A stretch of DNA of 64,000 nucleotides. Origin: Embleya sp040605455 (GTDB lineage: Bacteria > Actinomycetota > Actinomycetes > Streptomycetales > Streptomycetaceae). The notes below the pieces were generated by a model that was given only the letters and a program-made list of their open reading frames with translations, did not search any database and had not been told where the DNA came from. Shown here piece after piece: positions 36,723 to 45,936 of the stretch. The stretch lies in NCBI RefSeq assembly GCF_040605455.1, contig NZ_JBEXCV010000016.1, positions 25,481 to 89,480 of the forward strand, given 5' to 3'. Position 1 is the stretch's first letter, and the number at the start of each line of letters is the position of its first letter. The position numbers and the translations under genes were made by a program.

Positions 36723-36980
36723 ATGGACATCATCGGCGCGAGGGCCATCGTGGTCATGCCGGACCACGACGAGGTCGAGGTGACCGTGGACGTCCACGAC
36801 TGGCCGGTGGACGGTGACGCGTTTCCGCACACCTGGAACGCGGTGATTCCACTGGACCTGAGCCTGAGCGTGGGCGAGGAGATCACCCTGTTCGTCCAAG
36901 AGGAGAACACCGCTCTGGGGCATACGTGCGTGGTCGTGTCCAATACGGACCGGATGATCCGACTGTGCGCACACGAGTAA
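36723..36980 (+). CDS. Small acidic beta-strand protein, unknown
   Basis: An 85-residue acidic protein predicted to be mostly beta (ARAIVVMPDHDEVEVTVDVH, NAVIPLDLSLSVGEEITLFV, then TCVVVSNTDRMIRLCAHE), with strong coding bias. I do not recognise the family. It is alone, between membrane and stress genes, and starts at ATG 36723. Confidence 0.6.
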   Translation: MDIIGARAIVVMPDHDEVEVTVDVHDWPVDGDAFPHTWNAVIPLDLSLSVGEEITLFVQEENTALGHTCVVVSNTDRMIRLCAHE

Positions 36981-37196
36981 AGCGGACCCGTCGAGGTCGA
37001 CGAACGAGTCGACGAACACGCGGTCCGGCCCACCGTGAAGCGGGAGGTCGGATGGAGCGGGCTTCCGCACATGGGCGGTCCTCCTCTCCGGCGCACGCCG
37101 CCGGCGTGCTCCAAGGCTCGATCCGCTCGACATCGCGCTCGCCGCGTTCTCGTCCGGCGCGTTCTGCGAGCGACTCGGCACTCGGACGGACGCCGC

Positions 37197-37511
37197 TCAG
37201 CCGTCCCTGTCGTGCTCGCGCGTGCCGGGCTCCGACGGTCGGGAGGCGAGGTTGCCGAATCCCGGCAGCTGGTGCGGCCCGCGCCGGCGACCGTCCCGGG
37301 GCATCTCCGCGGCCTCGCGGCCTTCGCTCCCCGGGTCCGGGGTCGAACCGGTGGGCAGGTCCCGCGGCGGGGGCGGAGGTGGGCGGCGCCTGCGCCGGGC
37401 TCCGCTCACCACGGGAATGATGAGCAGGCCGGCAATCAGCAGCACGGCCGGAATCGCCACTGCCGCGACGATCCCGACCGAAGCCGGGGTGAGCTTTGCC
37501 AGAGCGATCAT
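37197..37511 (-). CDS. DUF6479-like membrane-anchored protein
   Basis: A 104-residue protein with one N-terminal transmembrane helix (residues 11-36, VGIVAAVAIPAVLLIAGLLI), an Arg cluster and a Pro run that keep the tail in the cytoplasm, and a disordered tail ending in RRRGPHQLPGFGN. The tail motif is typical of DUF6479, a Streptomyces family of unknown function. It starts at ATG 37511. Confidence 0.7.
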   Translation of the reverse strand: MIALAKLTPASVGIVAAVAIPAVLLIAGLLIIPVVSGARRRRRPPPPPPRDLPTGSTPDPGSEGREAAEMPRDGRRRGPHQLPGFGNLASRPSEPGTREHDRDG

Positions 37512-37627
37512 GTGGGCATCGCTACCCCGGCCCGCCAAGGCGACACCTCGCGATCTCGGTGGACGGCTGCGGACGAGTCGCCGGCCCAGCCGGGCATGTC
37601 GGAGCGGTTCTCGGGAAGCGGGTTCCC

Positions 37628-38485
37628 ATGAGGATCACGACTACGGTAAGCCGCCTGGAGCAGGCACAGAACCTGGACCGTCCCGCGGCGTGGGTACGCG
37701 CACTGGTGCGTCGGCTGCCGCAAGGCGCCGTCCGGGACACGTTGCACGGCGTGCCCTTGGGCCACCCGGTGCACCCGGTGCTGGTGCAGGTGCCCATCGG
37801 CGCCTGGTTCTCCGCCTCGATGCTCGACCTCGTGCCGCGCACCGGACCCGCGTCCACGGTGTTGATCGCGGTGGGCGTGGGCGCCGCGGTGCCCGCCGCG
37901 GCCGCGGGGCTGGTGGACTGGGCGGAGACGCACGAGCAACAGCAGCGGGTGGGCCTCGTGCACGCCGCGTGCAACACGATGGCGGTCGGCCTGTACTCGG
38001 CCTCCCTCGTGGCCCGTCTCCGCAAACGGCCACTCCGCGGCCGCCTGCTGGCGCTGGCCGGGCTGGCCGCAGTCGGGACGGGCGGCCTGCTCGGCGGGCA
38101 CCTCGCCTACCGTCAGGCGACCGGCGTCAACCACGCCGAACTCGTTCCACACATGGTCGGCGACGGCTCCCGGTGGCATTCCGTCGGGCTGCTGTCCGCC
38201 CTTCCCGACGGAAAACCCGCCCGCCGCTTCCTCGACGAGACCCCGCTGGTGGTCGTCCGAAGCGGCTCCGAGGCGCACGTGCTCGCCGATCGCTGCTCGC
38301 ACCTGTCCGGTCCGCTGTCCGAGGGCGAGGTCGCCGACGGCTGTGTGACCTGCCCCTGGCACGGCAGCGTGTTCTCCCTCGCCGACGGCGAGGTCGTGCA
38401 CGGGCCGGCGACCGCGCCGCAACCGGTCTTCGAGACGCGCGTCCTCGGCGGGGAACTGCAAGTGCGCCTGCCGGGCGCTGGATAG
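37628..38485 (+). CDS. DUF2231-Rieske membrane iron-sulfur protein
   Basis: A 285-residue membrane protein. Residues 40-175 form a DUF2231 four-helix unit (GHPVHPVLVQVPIGAWFSAS and following helices). Residues 185-283 are a Rieske [2Fe-2S] domain with the ligands in CSHLSGPL and CPWHGSVF. This fusion is common in actinomycetes and probably moves electrons at the membrane. It may pass electrons to the cytochrome P450 encoded 123 bp downstream on the same strand, which is an inference from position. Confidence 0.9.
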   Translation: MRITTTVSRLEQAQNLDRPAAWVRALVRRLPQGAVRDTLHGVPLGHPVHPVLVQVPIGAWFSASMLDLVPRTGPASTVLIAVGVGAAVPAAAAGLVDWAETHEQQQRVGLVHAACNTMAVGLYSASLVARLRKRPLRGRLLALAGLAAVGTGGLLGGHLAYRQATGVNHAELVPHMVGDGSRWHSVGLLSALPDGKPARRFLDETPLVVVRSGSEAHVLADRCSHLSGPLSEGEVADGCVTCPWHGSVFSLADGEVVHGPATAPQPVFETRVLGGELQVRLPGAG

Positions 38486-38608
38486 CCGGCGCCGGCCGCC
38501 GGGATGCCCCCGGCGTCCGTACCGGTGCTCGCACCGGAGCCCGCTCGCGCCGGACGCTTGATCGGGCAGGACACGTCCCCTCAACAGATCAGTTCCGGAG
38601 GCATGACC

Positions 38609-39979
38609 ATGATCGGATCCGGTGTGTCCGAGCTCCATTCCACCGAGGGCGTGCGCCCTCGATCGCACCGGGTTCGGCGAGCTTCCGCCGCCGATTCCGC
38701 GCGCGTGTGCGCCCAGGTGTTCGCGCCGATCGTGGCGCAGGGCGTGATCCTGCGCCGGCCACGACTGCTGGATCTGGCGGCCCGCCGCGACGCCGCACGA
38801 CGCGGCAACGCCCTGCTGAGTCGACTGCGCGCCGAGTACGGCCCGAATCCGCTCGCGGTGAGCGCGTTCGGTCGACGCGTCGTGCTGCCGCTCACGGCGC
38901 GGGACGCCCGCGAGGTATTGGGCCGATCCCCGGACCCGTTCACGCCCGCGAATCGGGAAAAGGTGGCCGCCCTGGGCCACTTCGAGCCGCACGCGGTTCT
39001 GGTCACGCGAGGTGCGCGCCAGCGTGCGGCACGGCGACGCTTCAACGAGACGGTGCTGGAGGCGCCCCATGCGGCACACCACCTGTCGGGGGTCTTCCTG
39101 GACATCGTCCGCGAGGAGGTCGTCGCGCTGCTCGCCCAGCCGGGCGCCCTGCGGGACTGGGACACCTTCCACGCCCGTTTCCTGCGGATCGTGCGCCGCA
39201 TCGTGCTCGGCGAGGGCGCGGCCGACGACACCGCGTTGACCAGGCAACTGGACGCGCTGCGCGCGGACGCCAACTGGGCCTTCGCACGCCGGCACCGCAC
39301 CGGCATCCACGACCGGTTCACCGACCGACTGAGCACTCACCTGGCTCGCGCCGAACCGGGCAGCCTGGCGGCGCCGGCCGCACACGCCGACCGCGGCGAG
39401 GGCGTCGACCCGCTCGGCCAGGTACCGCACTGGCTGTTCGCATTCGACGCGGCGGCGATCGCGGCGTTCAACGCGCTGACGCTGCTCGCCGCGCACCCCG
39501 AGCACGCCGACCGCGCCCGCGACGAACAGGTCTACCGGGACGCCGAAGATCCTGGCGGTATCGCCGAGGCAGGCCATCTGCGCGCCTGCGTCCAGGAGTC
39601 GCTGCGGCTGTGGCCGACCACACTGGTGATCCTGCGCGACAGCACGCGCGACGACCCGTTGGCCCCCGAGGGCGCCGCCGTGGCCGTGATCAGCTCCTTC
39701 TTCCATCGGGATACACAGACGCTGGACTTCGCCGACCACTTCACCCCGGACGCGTGGCTCGACGGCCGCGCGGAACCGGCCCGGGGCATCGTGCCCTTCA
39801 GCGCCGGACCCGCCGCCTGCCCCGGACGCAATCTGGTGCTGTTCACGGTGACCGCGCTGCTGGACACCGTGCTGCGCCGAACGGCGGACCTCGGCCTCGC
39901 CGACCCCGCACTCCTGAACCCGGCTCGACCCCTGCCGCACACGTGGAATCACACGGCCGTGGGACTGCTCACGGCGTGA
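38609..39979 (+). CDS. Cytochrome P450
   Basis: A 456-residue cytochrome P450 monooxygenase. The heme ligand loop is FSAGPAACPGRNLVLF, the ExxR pair is ESLR in LRACVQESLRLWPTTLVILR, and the I-helix (WLFAFDAAAIAAF) lacks the usual acid-Thr pair, so oxygen activation may be atypical. Length and lack of a membrane anchor indicate a soluble enzyme. ATG 38609 is preferred over 38603, because GGAGG is 7 bp upstream. The upstream Rieske gene and the downstream dehydrogenase run the same way. Confidence 0.88.
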   Translation: MIGSGVSELHSTEGVRPRSHRVRRASAADSARVCAQVFAPIVAQGVILRRPRLLDLAARRDAARRGNALLSRLRAEYGPNPLAVSAFGRRVVLPLTARDAREVLGRSPDPFTPANREKVAALGHFEPHAVLVTRGARQRAARRRFNETVLEAPHAAHHLSGVFLDIVREEVVALLAQPGALRDWDTFHARFLRIVRRIVLGEGAADDTALTRQLDALRADANWAFARRHRTGIHDRFTDRLSTHLARAEPGSLAAPAAHADRGEGVDPLGQVPHWLFAFDAAAIAAFNALTLLAAHPEHADRARDEQVYRDAEDPGGIAEAGHLRACVQESLRLWPTTLVILRDSTRDDPLAPEGAAVAVISSFFHRDTQTLDFADHFTPDAWLDGRAEPARGIVPFSAGPAACPGRNLVLFTVTALLDTVLRRTADLGLADPALLNPARPLPHTWNHTAVGLLTA

Positions 39980-40152
39980 GGGCCGGTCCCCCACTCGGCC
40001 GAGTGCGACCGTCGCCTCGGTGTTTGATCGCGCGCCGACCGGTCAGGCGGGTTCCGTACGGGATGTCCCGGCCGCCGGTCGCCGCCTCCCGCGTACGGCG
40101 GATCCCCGGGGACCGCCGGCCCACCGAGCACTCGTCTCTGGAGATGATCGCG

Positions 40153-41334
40153 ATGAAGGCACTCACCTGGCACGGCAGGCGCGACGTACGCGTGGACACC
40201 GTGCCGGACCCGGCGTTGAAGGACCCGGACGATGTGATCATCAAGGTCACCTCCTCCGGGATCTGTGGCTCGGATCTGCACCTGTACGAAGTCCTCGGCC
40301 CGTTCCTGAGCGAGGGCGACATCCTGGGCCACGAACCGATGGGGATCGTCGAGGAGGTCGGCGCCGAGGTCACCCACGTACGGCCGGGCGATCGCGTGGT
40401 GATCCCGTTCAACGTCTCGTGCGGGGTGTGCCACACCTGTACGCAGGGACTGCACTCGCAGTGCGAGACCTCCCGGGTGCGCGAACAGGGCATGGGCGGC
40501 GCGCTCTTCGGCTACACCAAGCTCTACGGACAGGTCCCGGGCGGACAGGCCGAATACCTGCGGGTGCCGTTCGGCAACAAGCTTCCGATCAAGGTGGCCG
40601 AAGGGCCGCCGGACGATCGGTACGTCTATCTCTCGGACGTGCTGCCGACCGCCTGGCAGGCGGTCGAGTACGCCGCCGTCCCGCCCGGCGGCACCGTCGC
40701 CGTGCTCGGGCTGGGCCCCATCGGCGACATGGCGTGTCGCATCGCGCTGCATCGGGGCGCCGAGCGCGTGTTCGGCGTCGACCTGGTGCCCGAGCGGCTG
40801 GCTCGGGCTCGGCTGCGCGGCGTCGAGGTATTCGACCTCACCGCCCATCACGACATCGCCGACACGATCCGGGCGCTCACCGACGGTCGCGGGCCGGACG
40901 CGGTGATCGACGCGGTCGGCATGGAGGCGCACGGCGCGCCGGTGGGCAAACTGGCCCAGCAGATCGCCGGCCTGCTGCCCGACGTGGTCGCCGAGAAGAT
41001 GATGCGCAAGGCGGGCGTGGATCGACTCAGCGCCCTGTACACCGCGATCGACATGGTCCGTCGCGGCGGCACCATCTCGCTCTCCGGCATGTACGGCGGG
41101 ATGACCGACCCGCTCCCGCTGTTGACCATGTTCGACAAGCAGATCCAACTGCGGATGGGCCAGGCGAACGTGCACCGGTGGGTGGACGACATCCTGCCGC
41201 TTCTGGAGGACGGCGACCCGCTGGGCACCGAGGACTTCGCCACCCACCGCATCCCGCTCGCCGAGGCGCCACAGGCGTACGAACGGTTCCAGAAGAAGCA
41301 GGACGGCACCGTCAAGGTCCTGCTCCGCCCATGA
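40153..41334 (+). CDS. Zinc-dependent alcohol dehydrogenase family
   Basis: A 393-residue medium-chain Zn-dehydrogenase. Catalytic zinc ligands are in SSGICGSDLHLYE and GHEPMGIVEEVG, and the structural zinc lobe is CGVCHTCTQGLHSQC. The NAD site is VAVLGLGPIGDMACRIALHR. The insertion with HGAPVGKLAQQIAGLLPDVV places it near glutathione-independent formaldehyde dehydrogenase-like enzymes. ATG 40153 (MKALTWHG) is chosen with GGAG 9 bp upstream. Probably detoxifies an aldehyde or oxidises an alcohol. Confidence 0.9.
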   Translation: MKALTWHGRRDVRVDTVPDPALKDPDDVIIKVTSSGICGSDLHLYEVLGPFLSEGDILGHEPMGIVEEVGAEVTHVRPGDRVVIPFNVSCGVCHTCTQGLHSQCETSRVREQGMGGALFGYTKLYGQVPGGQAEYLRVPFGNKLPIKVAEGPPDDRYVYLSDVLPTAWQAVEYAAVPPGGTVAVLGLGPIGDMACRIALHRGAERVFGVDLVPERLARARLRGVEVFDLTAHHDIADTIRALTDGRGPDAVIDAVGMEAHGAPVGKLAQQIAGLLPDVVAEKMMRKAGVDRLSALYTAIDMVRRGGTISLSGMYGGMTDPLPLLTMFDKQIQLRMGQANVHRWVDDILPLLEDGDPLGTEDFATHRIPLAEAPQAYERFQKKQDGTVKVLLRP

Positions 41335-41631
41335 CCCACCGGCGGCGGCCCCGGTCGCGGATGCCCCTCGCCCTCGGGTGGGTCGGCCGGGTGGACCGCT
41401 GGTCCGACTCCGATTCCGATGCGACGTCGTCGATCGAGCGCGGCAGGTCGGACCCGGCCGGATGTGGCCGGGCCGTCTCACCGGCCGCTGCGAGCACGCG
41501 GGCCGCGATCCACCGCCTGCCGCCGCGCCCACTCGCAACTCGGACCGTCATGTGTGCGGTCCGATTCGTCGGGTAGCGGAGGTGGACGGCGCGGGTCTCA
41601 GGTGCTCGCCGTACGAGAAGAGGCGGGTTAC

Positions 41632-42192
41632 ATGGGGCACGGCGGCAACGTCATCGAGGAGCTCACCGTCGACCATCGCGAGGTCGACGGGCTGTTCGCG
41701 CGGATCGAGATCCTGCCGGTCGGAGACGCGCGGCGTCGGGAGGCCGCCGACGAGTTGACCATGGAGTTGATCCGTCACTGCGTCGCGGAGGAGATGCACC
41801 TGTACCCGGCGGTGCGCAAGCACGTCGAGGACGGGGACACGATCGCCGACAAGGAGATCGCCGACCACGCCGCCGTCGAGGAACTCCTCAAGGAACTCGA
41901 GGGCCGCGACGCCGACGACTCCCGCTTCGACGACCTGGTCGCCCGCCTTCGGCTCGCCGTGAGCGAACACGTGCGTGACGAGGAGGGCCGTCTGTTCCCC
42001 CTCCTCGCCGCCGCCTGCACGCCCGAGGCGCTGGACGCGTTGGGCGACAAGGTCCGCTCGGCGAAGAAGACGGCGCCGACCCGCCCGCACCCCTTCGCAC
42101 CCGACACACCGCCCGCCAACAGGATCCTCGCCCCGGGCACCGGACTGGTCGACCGCGCCCGCGACCTGCTCTCCGGCCGCGGCGGACACTGA
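41632..42192 (+). CDS. Hemerythrin HHE-domain protein
   Basis: A 186-residue cytoplasmic protein with a hemerythrin-type four-helix bundle. The iron ligands are in ELTVDHREVDGLFARIE, LIRHCVAEEMHLYPAVRKHV, IADHAAVEELLKELEG and LAVSEHVRDEEGRLFPLL. Such proteins bind a di-iron centre and handle oxygen, nitric oxide or peroxide. The C-terminal 50 residues are Pro-rich and disordered. The 297 bp before it contain no gene. A strong hairpin (42230-42263) ends the transcript. Confidence 0.88.
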   Translation: MGHGGNVIEELTVDHREVDGLFARIEILPVGDARRREAADELTMELIRHCVAEEMHLYPAVRKHVEDGDTIADKEIADHAAVEELLKELEGRDADDSRFDDLVARLRLAVSEHVRDEEGRLFPLLAAACTPEALDALGDKVRSAKKTAPTRPHPFAPDTPPANRILAPGTGLVDRARDLLSGRGGH

Positions 42193-42229
42193 ATCCGGCA
42201 CCGCCCCCGATACGACCGCCCGCAGCGCG

Positions 42230-42263
42230 CGTGACCCGCCGGTTGCCGAGCCGGCGGGTCACG
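42230..42263. terminator. Bidirectional terminator hairpin
   Basis: CGTGACCCGCCGG, an 8-base loop, then CCGGCGGGTCACG: a perfect 13 bp stem between the converging hemerythrin and hydrophobic-protein genes. Confidence 0.75.
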
Positions 42264-42291
42264 TGCGGATCGCGGCGAGGGGCGAGGAGTT

Positions 42292-42462
42292 CTACCAGCG
42301 GTACCAGCGGCCGCGGCCTCCGCCGGAGCCTGCCGAACGGAAGAAGAAGCCGAGGATCCAGAGGACCAGGACCACGACGGCAACCCACCACAGGACCTTG
42401 ATCGCGAACCCGACGCCGAAAAGGATCAGCGCGAGGAGCAGGACGAGAAGCAGGGGAATCAT
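42292..42462 (-). CDS. Small hydrophobic membrane protein
   Basis: A 56-residue protein with two membrane-spanning stretches (MIPLLLVLLLALILFGVGFA and WWVAVVVLVLWILGFFF) and a Gly/Arg tail (GGGRGRWYRW). This is a well-conserved Streptomyces 'hydrophobic protein' found beside stress genes; the function is unknown. GGAGGTG lies 8 bp before the ATG. Confidence 0.8.
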   Translation of the reverse strand: MIPLLLVLLLALILFGVGFAIKVLWWVAVVVLVLWILGFFFRSAGSGGGRGRWYRW

Positions 42463-42777
42463 CGTTTTTTCACCTCCGCCGATTTTGTGCCCCGTCCCTG
42501 GGTCTGCACGCCACGGCGAGCACCTTTTCCTGGTGATTCGTCGCGTACTCCTCCCGCTCCTCCCGGCGTCGCATCGCGCCCGGACGCAGGGCGGAACGCC
42601 GAACCCGGCGACCACAACCGGCGCTCGGCCTCCGCACGGTGCGCGCGCGAAGATCACGCTGCGGGCGGACGACTCGACGGCCCGAGAGTCGGGACCGTCG
42701 GGTTCGGCCACGCATGGCCTCACGAGTGTCGGGTACGCGGCGTTCAGTCCGATTCTCCCGACGCGAGGTGAGCGACC
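42463..42777. promoter_or_regulatory. Divergent promoter region
   Basis: 315 bp between the hydrophobic-protein gene (leftward) and the plasmid-stabilisation-like gene (rightward). No gene. A CGGGTAC element at 42731-42737 resembles the -10 of SigB-like stress promoters, but no clear -35 is seen. Confidence 0.3.
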
Positions 42778-43101
42778 ATGCCCAGCGGATCGAGTCCCAA
42801 GCGGGAACGCCAGTACGAGCACATCAAGGAGAGCGCGAAGAAGCGCGGCGAAAGCACCGAGCGGGCCAAGGAAATCGCGGCCCGTACGGTGAACAAGGAG
42901 CGCGCCCGGGCCGGGGAGTCCAAGACCGCCGGCCGTACCTCGGTCAAGGACAAGCCGGCCGGCCGACGCGGTGGACAACACTCGCACAGCGGCTCGCAAG
43001 GTCCCACCTACGACCAGCTCTACGCGGACGCCAAGCGTCGGGGCGTCAAAGGCCGCTCCTCGATGAACAAGAAGCAGCTCCAGCAAGCCCTGGGTCACTG
43101 A
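42778..43101 (+). CDS. Plasmid-stabilisation-like basic protein
   Basis: A 107-residue, strongly basic protein (YEHIKESAKKRGESTERAKE, IAARTVNKERARAG) with a SAP/Rho-N-like C-terminal motif (YDQLYADAKRRGVKGRSSMN, KKQLQQALG). In actinomycetes this family carries the label plasmid stabilisation protein. It is usually chromosomal and stress-linked, and likely binds DNA. A perfect 16 bp hairpin follows it. Confidence 0.8.
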   Translation: MPSGSSPKRERQYEHIKESAKKRGESTERAKEIAARTVNKERARAGESKTAGRTSVKDKPAGRRGGQHSHSGSQGPTYDQLYADAKRRGVKGRSSMNKKQLQQALGH

Positions 43102-43140
43102 TCCGACGGGCAACGCGCGTGCACCGCCCGGTCGCAACGT

Positions 43141-43180
43141 CGCCGTCCCCGAGCCGTGGCATCGCGGCTCGGGGACGGCG
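43141..43180. terminator. Bidirectional terminator hairpin
   Basis: CGCCGTCCCCGAGCCG, an 8-base loop, then its perfect complement: a 16 bp stem between the converging plasmid-stabilisation-like gene and katE. Confidence 0.8.
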
Positions 43181-43255
43181 GGGGTTCGCGAGCCGCCCGG
43201 GCATCGTGCTCGTTCTCGTGCGCTCGCCACGGCGGGGGTGGCCGGGGCCGGGAGG

Positions 43256-45511
43256 TCAGATGGTGCCGGTCTCCGCCGTGGGGAAGCGCTCCCAGACCCG
43301 ATGCGTGCCGAGGAGTTCGGTGACTTGGGTCAGTACGGCGGACGCGTCCCGGCCGACGACCACTCCCGGTGCGTCGGTCGGGATGCCGGCCGCCAGCAGG
43401 CATTCCTCGCTGTCCGCCCAGCCACCGATGGCCTTGGCATGGCGGTACGCCTCCGCGAGCATGAGCACGATCCGCGGGTCGATGCCGGACGCGGTCGTGC
43501 CGTTGCCCGCCTTGGCGTCCCGCGCCCCGTACGCGTCCTTGCCCGGCGCCGGTGAACCGGCGAGCAGGATCGCGTCGAACTCGATCGAGCGGGCGGTGGC
43601 GAAGGTGCGCTGTACGGCGATGGGCGCGTGGTCGTCCGCTCCGAGTGTGCCGCCGGTGGGGGCGATGATCAGCGGCACCATACCCGCGTCGAACACCGCC
43701 CGCCGCACCTCGCGAACGCCGGCCAGGTCGGCGGCCGGCTCGGCGACGATACCGATCACGCGGCCGGCGATCGGCCATGTCCCGCCGATCTGCGACAGCG
43801 CGGGGCTCGGGTTCACCGACGCCAACGGCCCCGAGGGCGAGGCGGCCGGCAGCCCCAGGCCCTCCGCGACGCGCGCGCACAGCAGCGGGTCGATGTCGGC
43901 CAGGACCCGCAGGTTGCGTTCCTTGATCGCCTGTTCGTGGCACTTGCCGAGCTCGAACGTGTAGGCGGCGATCACGTGTTCGCGCTCGACCGGGGTCAGG
44001 CTGAGCCAGAACAGTCGGGGCTGGCTCGTGTGGTCGGCGAAGGATGCCGGGGCCTCGCGGACCTTGGTGGCGGGCGCCAGCGGGACCGGTACCTCGACGT
44101 ACCCGCCGAGGTCGACTCCGGCGGTGAACGGGCAGCCGCCGTCGAGGGAGTTCGGCCGATACGGCGCCACGCCCCGGTGCACGGCGTCCTGGTGCAGGCC
44201 GTCCCGGAGCATGTCGTTGATCGGGGCGTGCGGGCGGTTGATCGGGATCTGGGCGAAGTTGGGCCCGCCCAGTCGGCTGATCTGCGTGTCCAGGTAGGAG
44301 AACAGCCGGCCCGCCAGCAGCGGGTCGTCGGTGACGTCGATGCCGGGGACCAGATGCCCGGGGTGGAAAGCCACCTGTTCGGTCTCGGCGAAGAAGTTGC
44401 CGGGGTTGGCGTTGAGCGTGAGCAGGCCGATCGGCTGAACGGGCGCGAGTTCCTCGGGAACGATCTTGGTGGGGTCGAGGAGGTCGATGCCCTGGAACGT
44501 CTGATCGGCGGTGTCCGGGAAGGTCTGGATGCCCAACTCCCACTGCGGGAACGCGCCGGCCTCGATCGCGTCGGCGAGGTCGCGACGGTGGAAGTCGGGA
44601 TCCATCCCGCTGATGATCTGGGCTTCCTCCCACACCAGCGAGTGCACGCCCGCCTTCGGCTTCCAATGGAACTTCACCAGCGTGGTGCCGCCGTCGGCGG
44701 CCACGAGTCGGAAGGTGTGGATCCCGAAGCCCTCCATCGTGCGGAACGAGCGCGGGATGGCACGGTCCGACATGTTCCAGATGGTGTGGTGGGTGGCCTC
44801 GGTGTGCAGCGAGACGAAGTCCCAGAAGGTGTCGTGCGCGCTCTGTGCCTGCGGGATCTCGCGATCGGGATGCGGCTTGGCGGCGTGGATGATGTCCGGG
44901 AACTTGATCGCGTCCTGGATGAAGAACACCGGAATGTTGTTGCCGACCAGGTCGAAGACGCCCTCGGCGGTGTAGAACTTGGTGGCGAACCCGCGCGTGT
45001 CCCGCACCGTGTCGGCCGAGCCCCGCGAACCCAGCACCGTCGAGAAGCGCACGAACACCGGCGTCTCGACGTCCTTGCCGAGGAACGCCGCCTTGCTCAC
45101 GCTCCCCGCGCTGCCGTACCCGACGAAGACGCCGTGCGCCGCCGCGCCTCGGGCGTGCACGACGCGCTCGGGGATGCGCTCGTGATCGAAGTGGGTGATC
45201 TTCTCGCGCAGATGGTGGTCCTGGAGCAGGACCGGCCCGCGCGGTCCGGCCTTGAGCGAGTGATCGGTGTCCGGCAGGCGCACTCCCTGAGCGGTGGTCA
45301 GGTACGCGCCGCCCTGTGCCACGGCGGCCTGGTCCGTGCCGGTGGGCTGCCCGGTAGGGCTCACCGGATCGGGACCGGTCTGGTCCGGCTTCGGCGGCAG
45401 CGGTTCGCGCGGTTGCGTGGGCTCGTCGAGCGGGATCTGCCCGCTGCCCGGGCGACCGGGGATCACGCCCGCCGGGTCGGTCTTGCGACTCGCGGGCTCG
45501 CGCTTTGCCAT
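43256..45511 (-). CDS. katE: Large-subunit catalase HPII type
   Basis: A 751-residue heme catalase of clade II (2 H2O2 to 2 H2O + O2). Residues 1-85 are a Pro-rich tail. The catalytic His is in ERVVHARGAAAHGVF, the Asn in FDLVGNNIPVFFIQDAIKFP, and the proximal Tyr in RLFSYLDTQISRLGGPNF. The last about 150 residues are the DJ-1/PfpI-like domain typical of HPII (IAGRVIGIVAEPAADLAGVR to AILLAGSPAPGKDAY). It starts at ATG 45511. It fits the stress-gene neighbourhood and is probably part of the same regulon. Confidence 0.95.
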   Translation of the reverse strand: MAKREPASRKTDPAGVIPGRPGSGQIPLDEPTQPREPLPPKPDQTGPDPVSPTGQPTGTDQAAVAQGGAYLTTAQGVRLPDTDHSLKAGPRGPVLLQDHHLREKITHFDHERIPERVVHARGAAAHGVFVGYGSAGSVSKAAFLGKDVETPVFVRFSTVLGSRGSADTVRDTRGFATKFYTAEGVFDLVGNNIPVFFIQDAIKFPDIIHAAKPHPDREIPQAQSAHDTFWDFVSLHTEATHHTIWNMSDRAIPRSFRTMEGFGIHTFRLVAADGGTTLVKFHWKPKAGVHSLVWEEAQIISGMDPDFHRRDLADAIEAGAFPQWELGIQTFPDTADQTFQGIDLLDPTKIVPEELAPVQPIGLLTLNANPGNFFAETEQVAFHPGHLVPGIDVTDDPLLAGRLFSYLDTQISRLGGPNFAQIPINRPHAPINDMLRDGLHQDAVHRGVAPYRPNSLDGGCPFTAGVDLGGYVEVPVPLAPATKVREAPASFADHTSQPRLFWLSLTPVEREHVIAAYTFELGKCHEQAIKERNLRVLADIDPLLCARVAEGLGLPAASPSGPLASVNPSPALSQIGGTWPIAGRVIGIVAEPAADLAGVREVRRAVFDAGMVPLIIAPTGGTLGADDHAPIAVQRTFATARSIEFDAILLAGSPAPGKDAYGARDAKAGNGTTASGIDPRIVLMLAEAYRHAKAIGGWADSEECLLAAGIPTDAPGVVVGRDASAVLTQVTELLGTHRVWERFPTAETGTI

Positions 45512-45936
45512 GCTTCCTCCGTGTACCAGGGTTCTCGGGCGGTGGATGAGCCGGACCGGTGGCAGCTCTCGCGGCCGGGCGTCGTCGACTCGGGTGGGAC
45601 CGAACAGGTCGCGACAGTCACGGCTACCCGTACCGGCCGGATCAAACCGAATCGCCCGTTGGCCGCGGGTGCGAGCCGGCGGCCTCGCCATGATCCGTGT
45701 GTGCGGGTAGTAGTCCGCGCTCGCCTGGTGCTGCGTGGCGCGGTTGTCCCAGGGGACGCGACCGTGCCGGGGCGCCGGCGCGGCCGGCACCGATACTCCG
45801 GGTGCCGAGCTTCGTCGCCGCCGGCAAGCCGTCGTAGGCGGCTGCCATGTCCGACCACAGCGTGTCCCCGCCGACCGCAGTCCGTCGATTCCCGCACCAC
45901 GGACACCGCACCTCGCACGCACTGCCGGGCAGCGCC
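45512..45936. other. Intergenic region between katE and the afsA stop
   Basis: 425 bp. Should contain the katE promoter. No supportable gene; a minus-strand frame with one CPWC motif (near 45900) has no conserved context. Confidence 0.4.

Noticed and set aside
36548..36817. Plus-strand frame before the 85-residue gene
   Set aside because: Overlaps the better-supported frame at 36723 and is Arg/Gly-rich without conservation.
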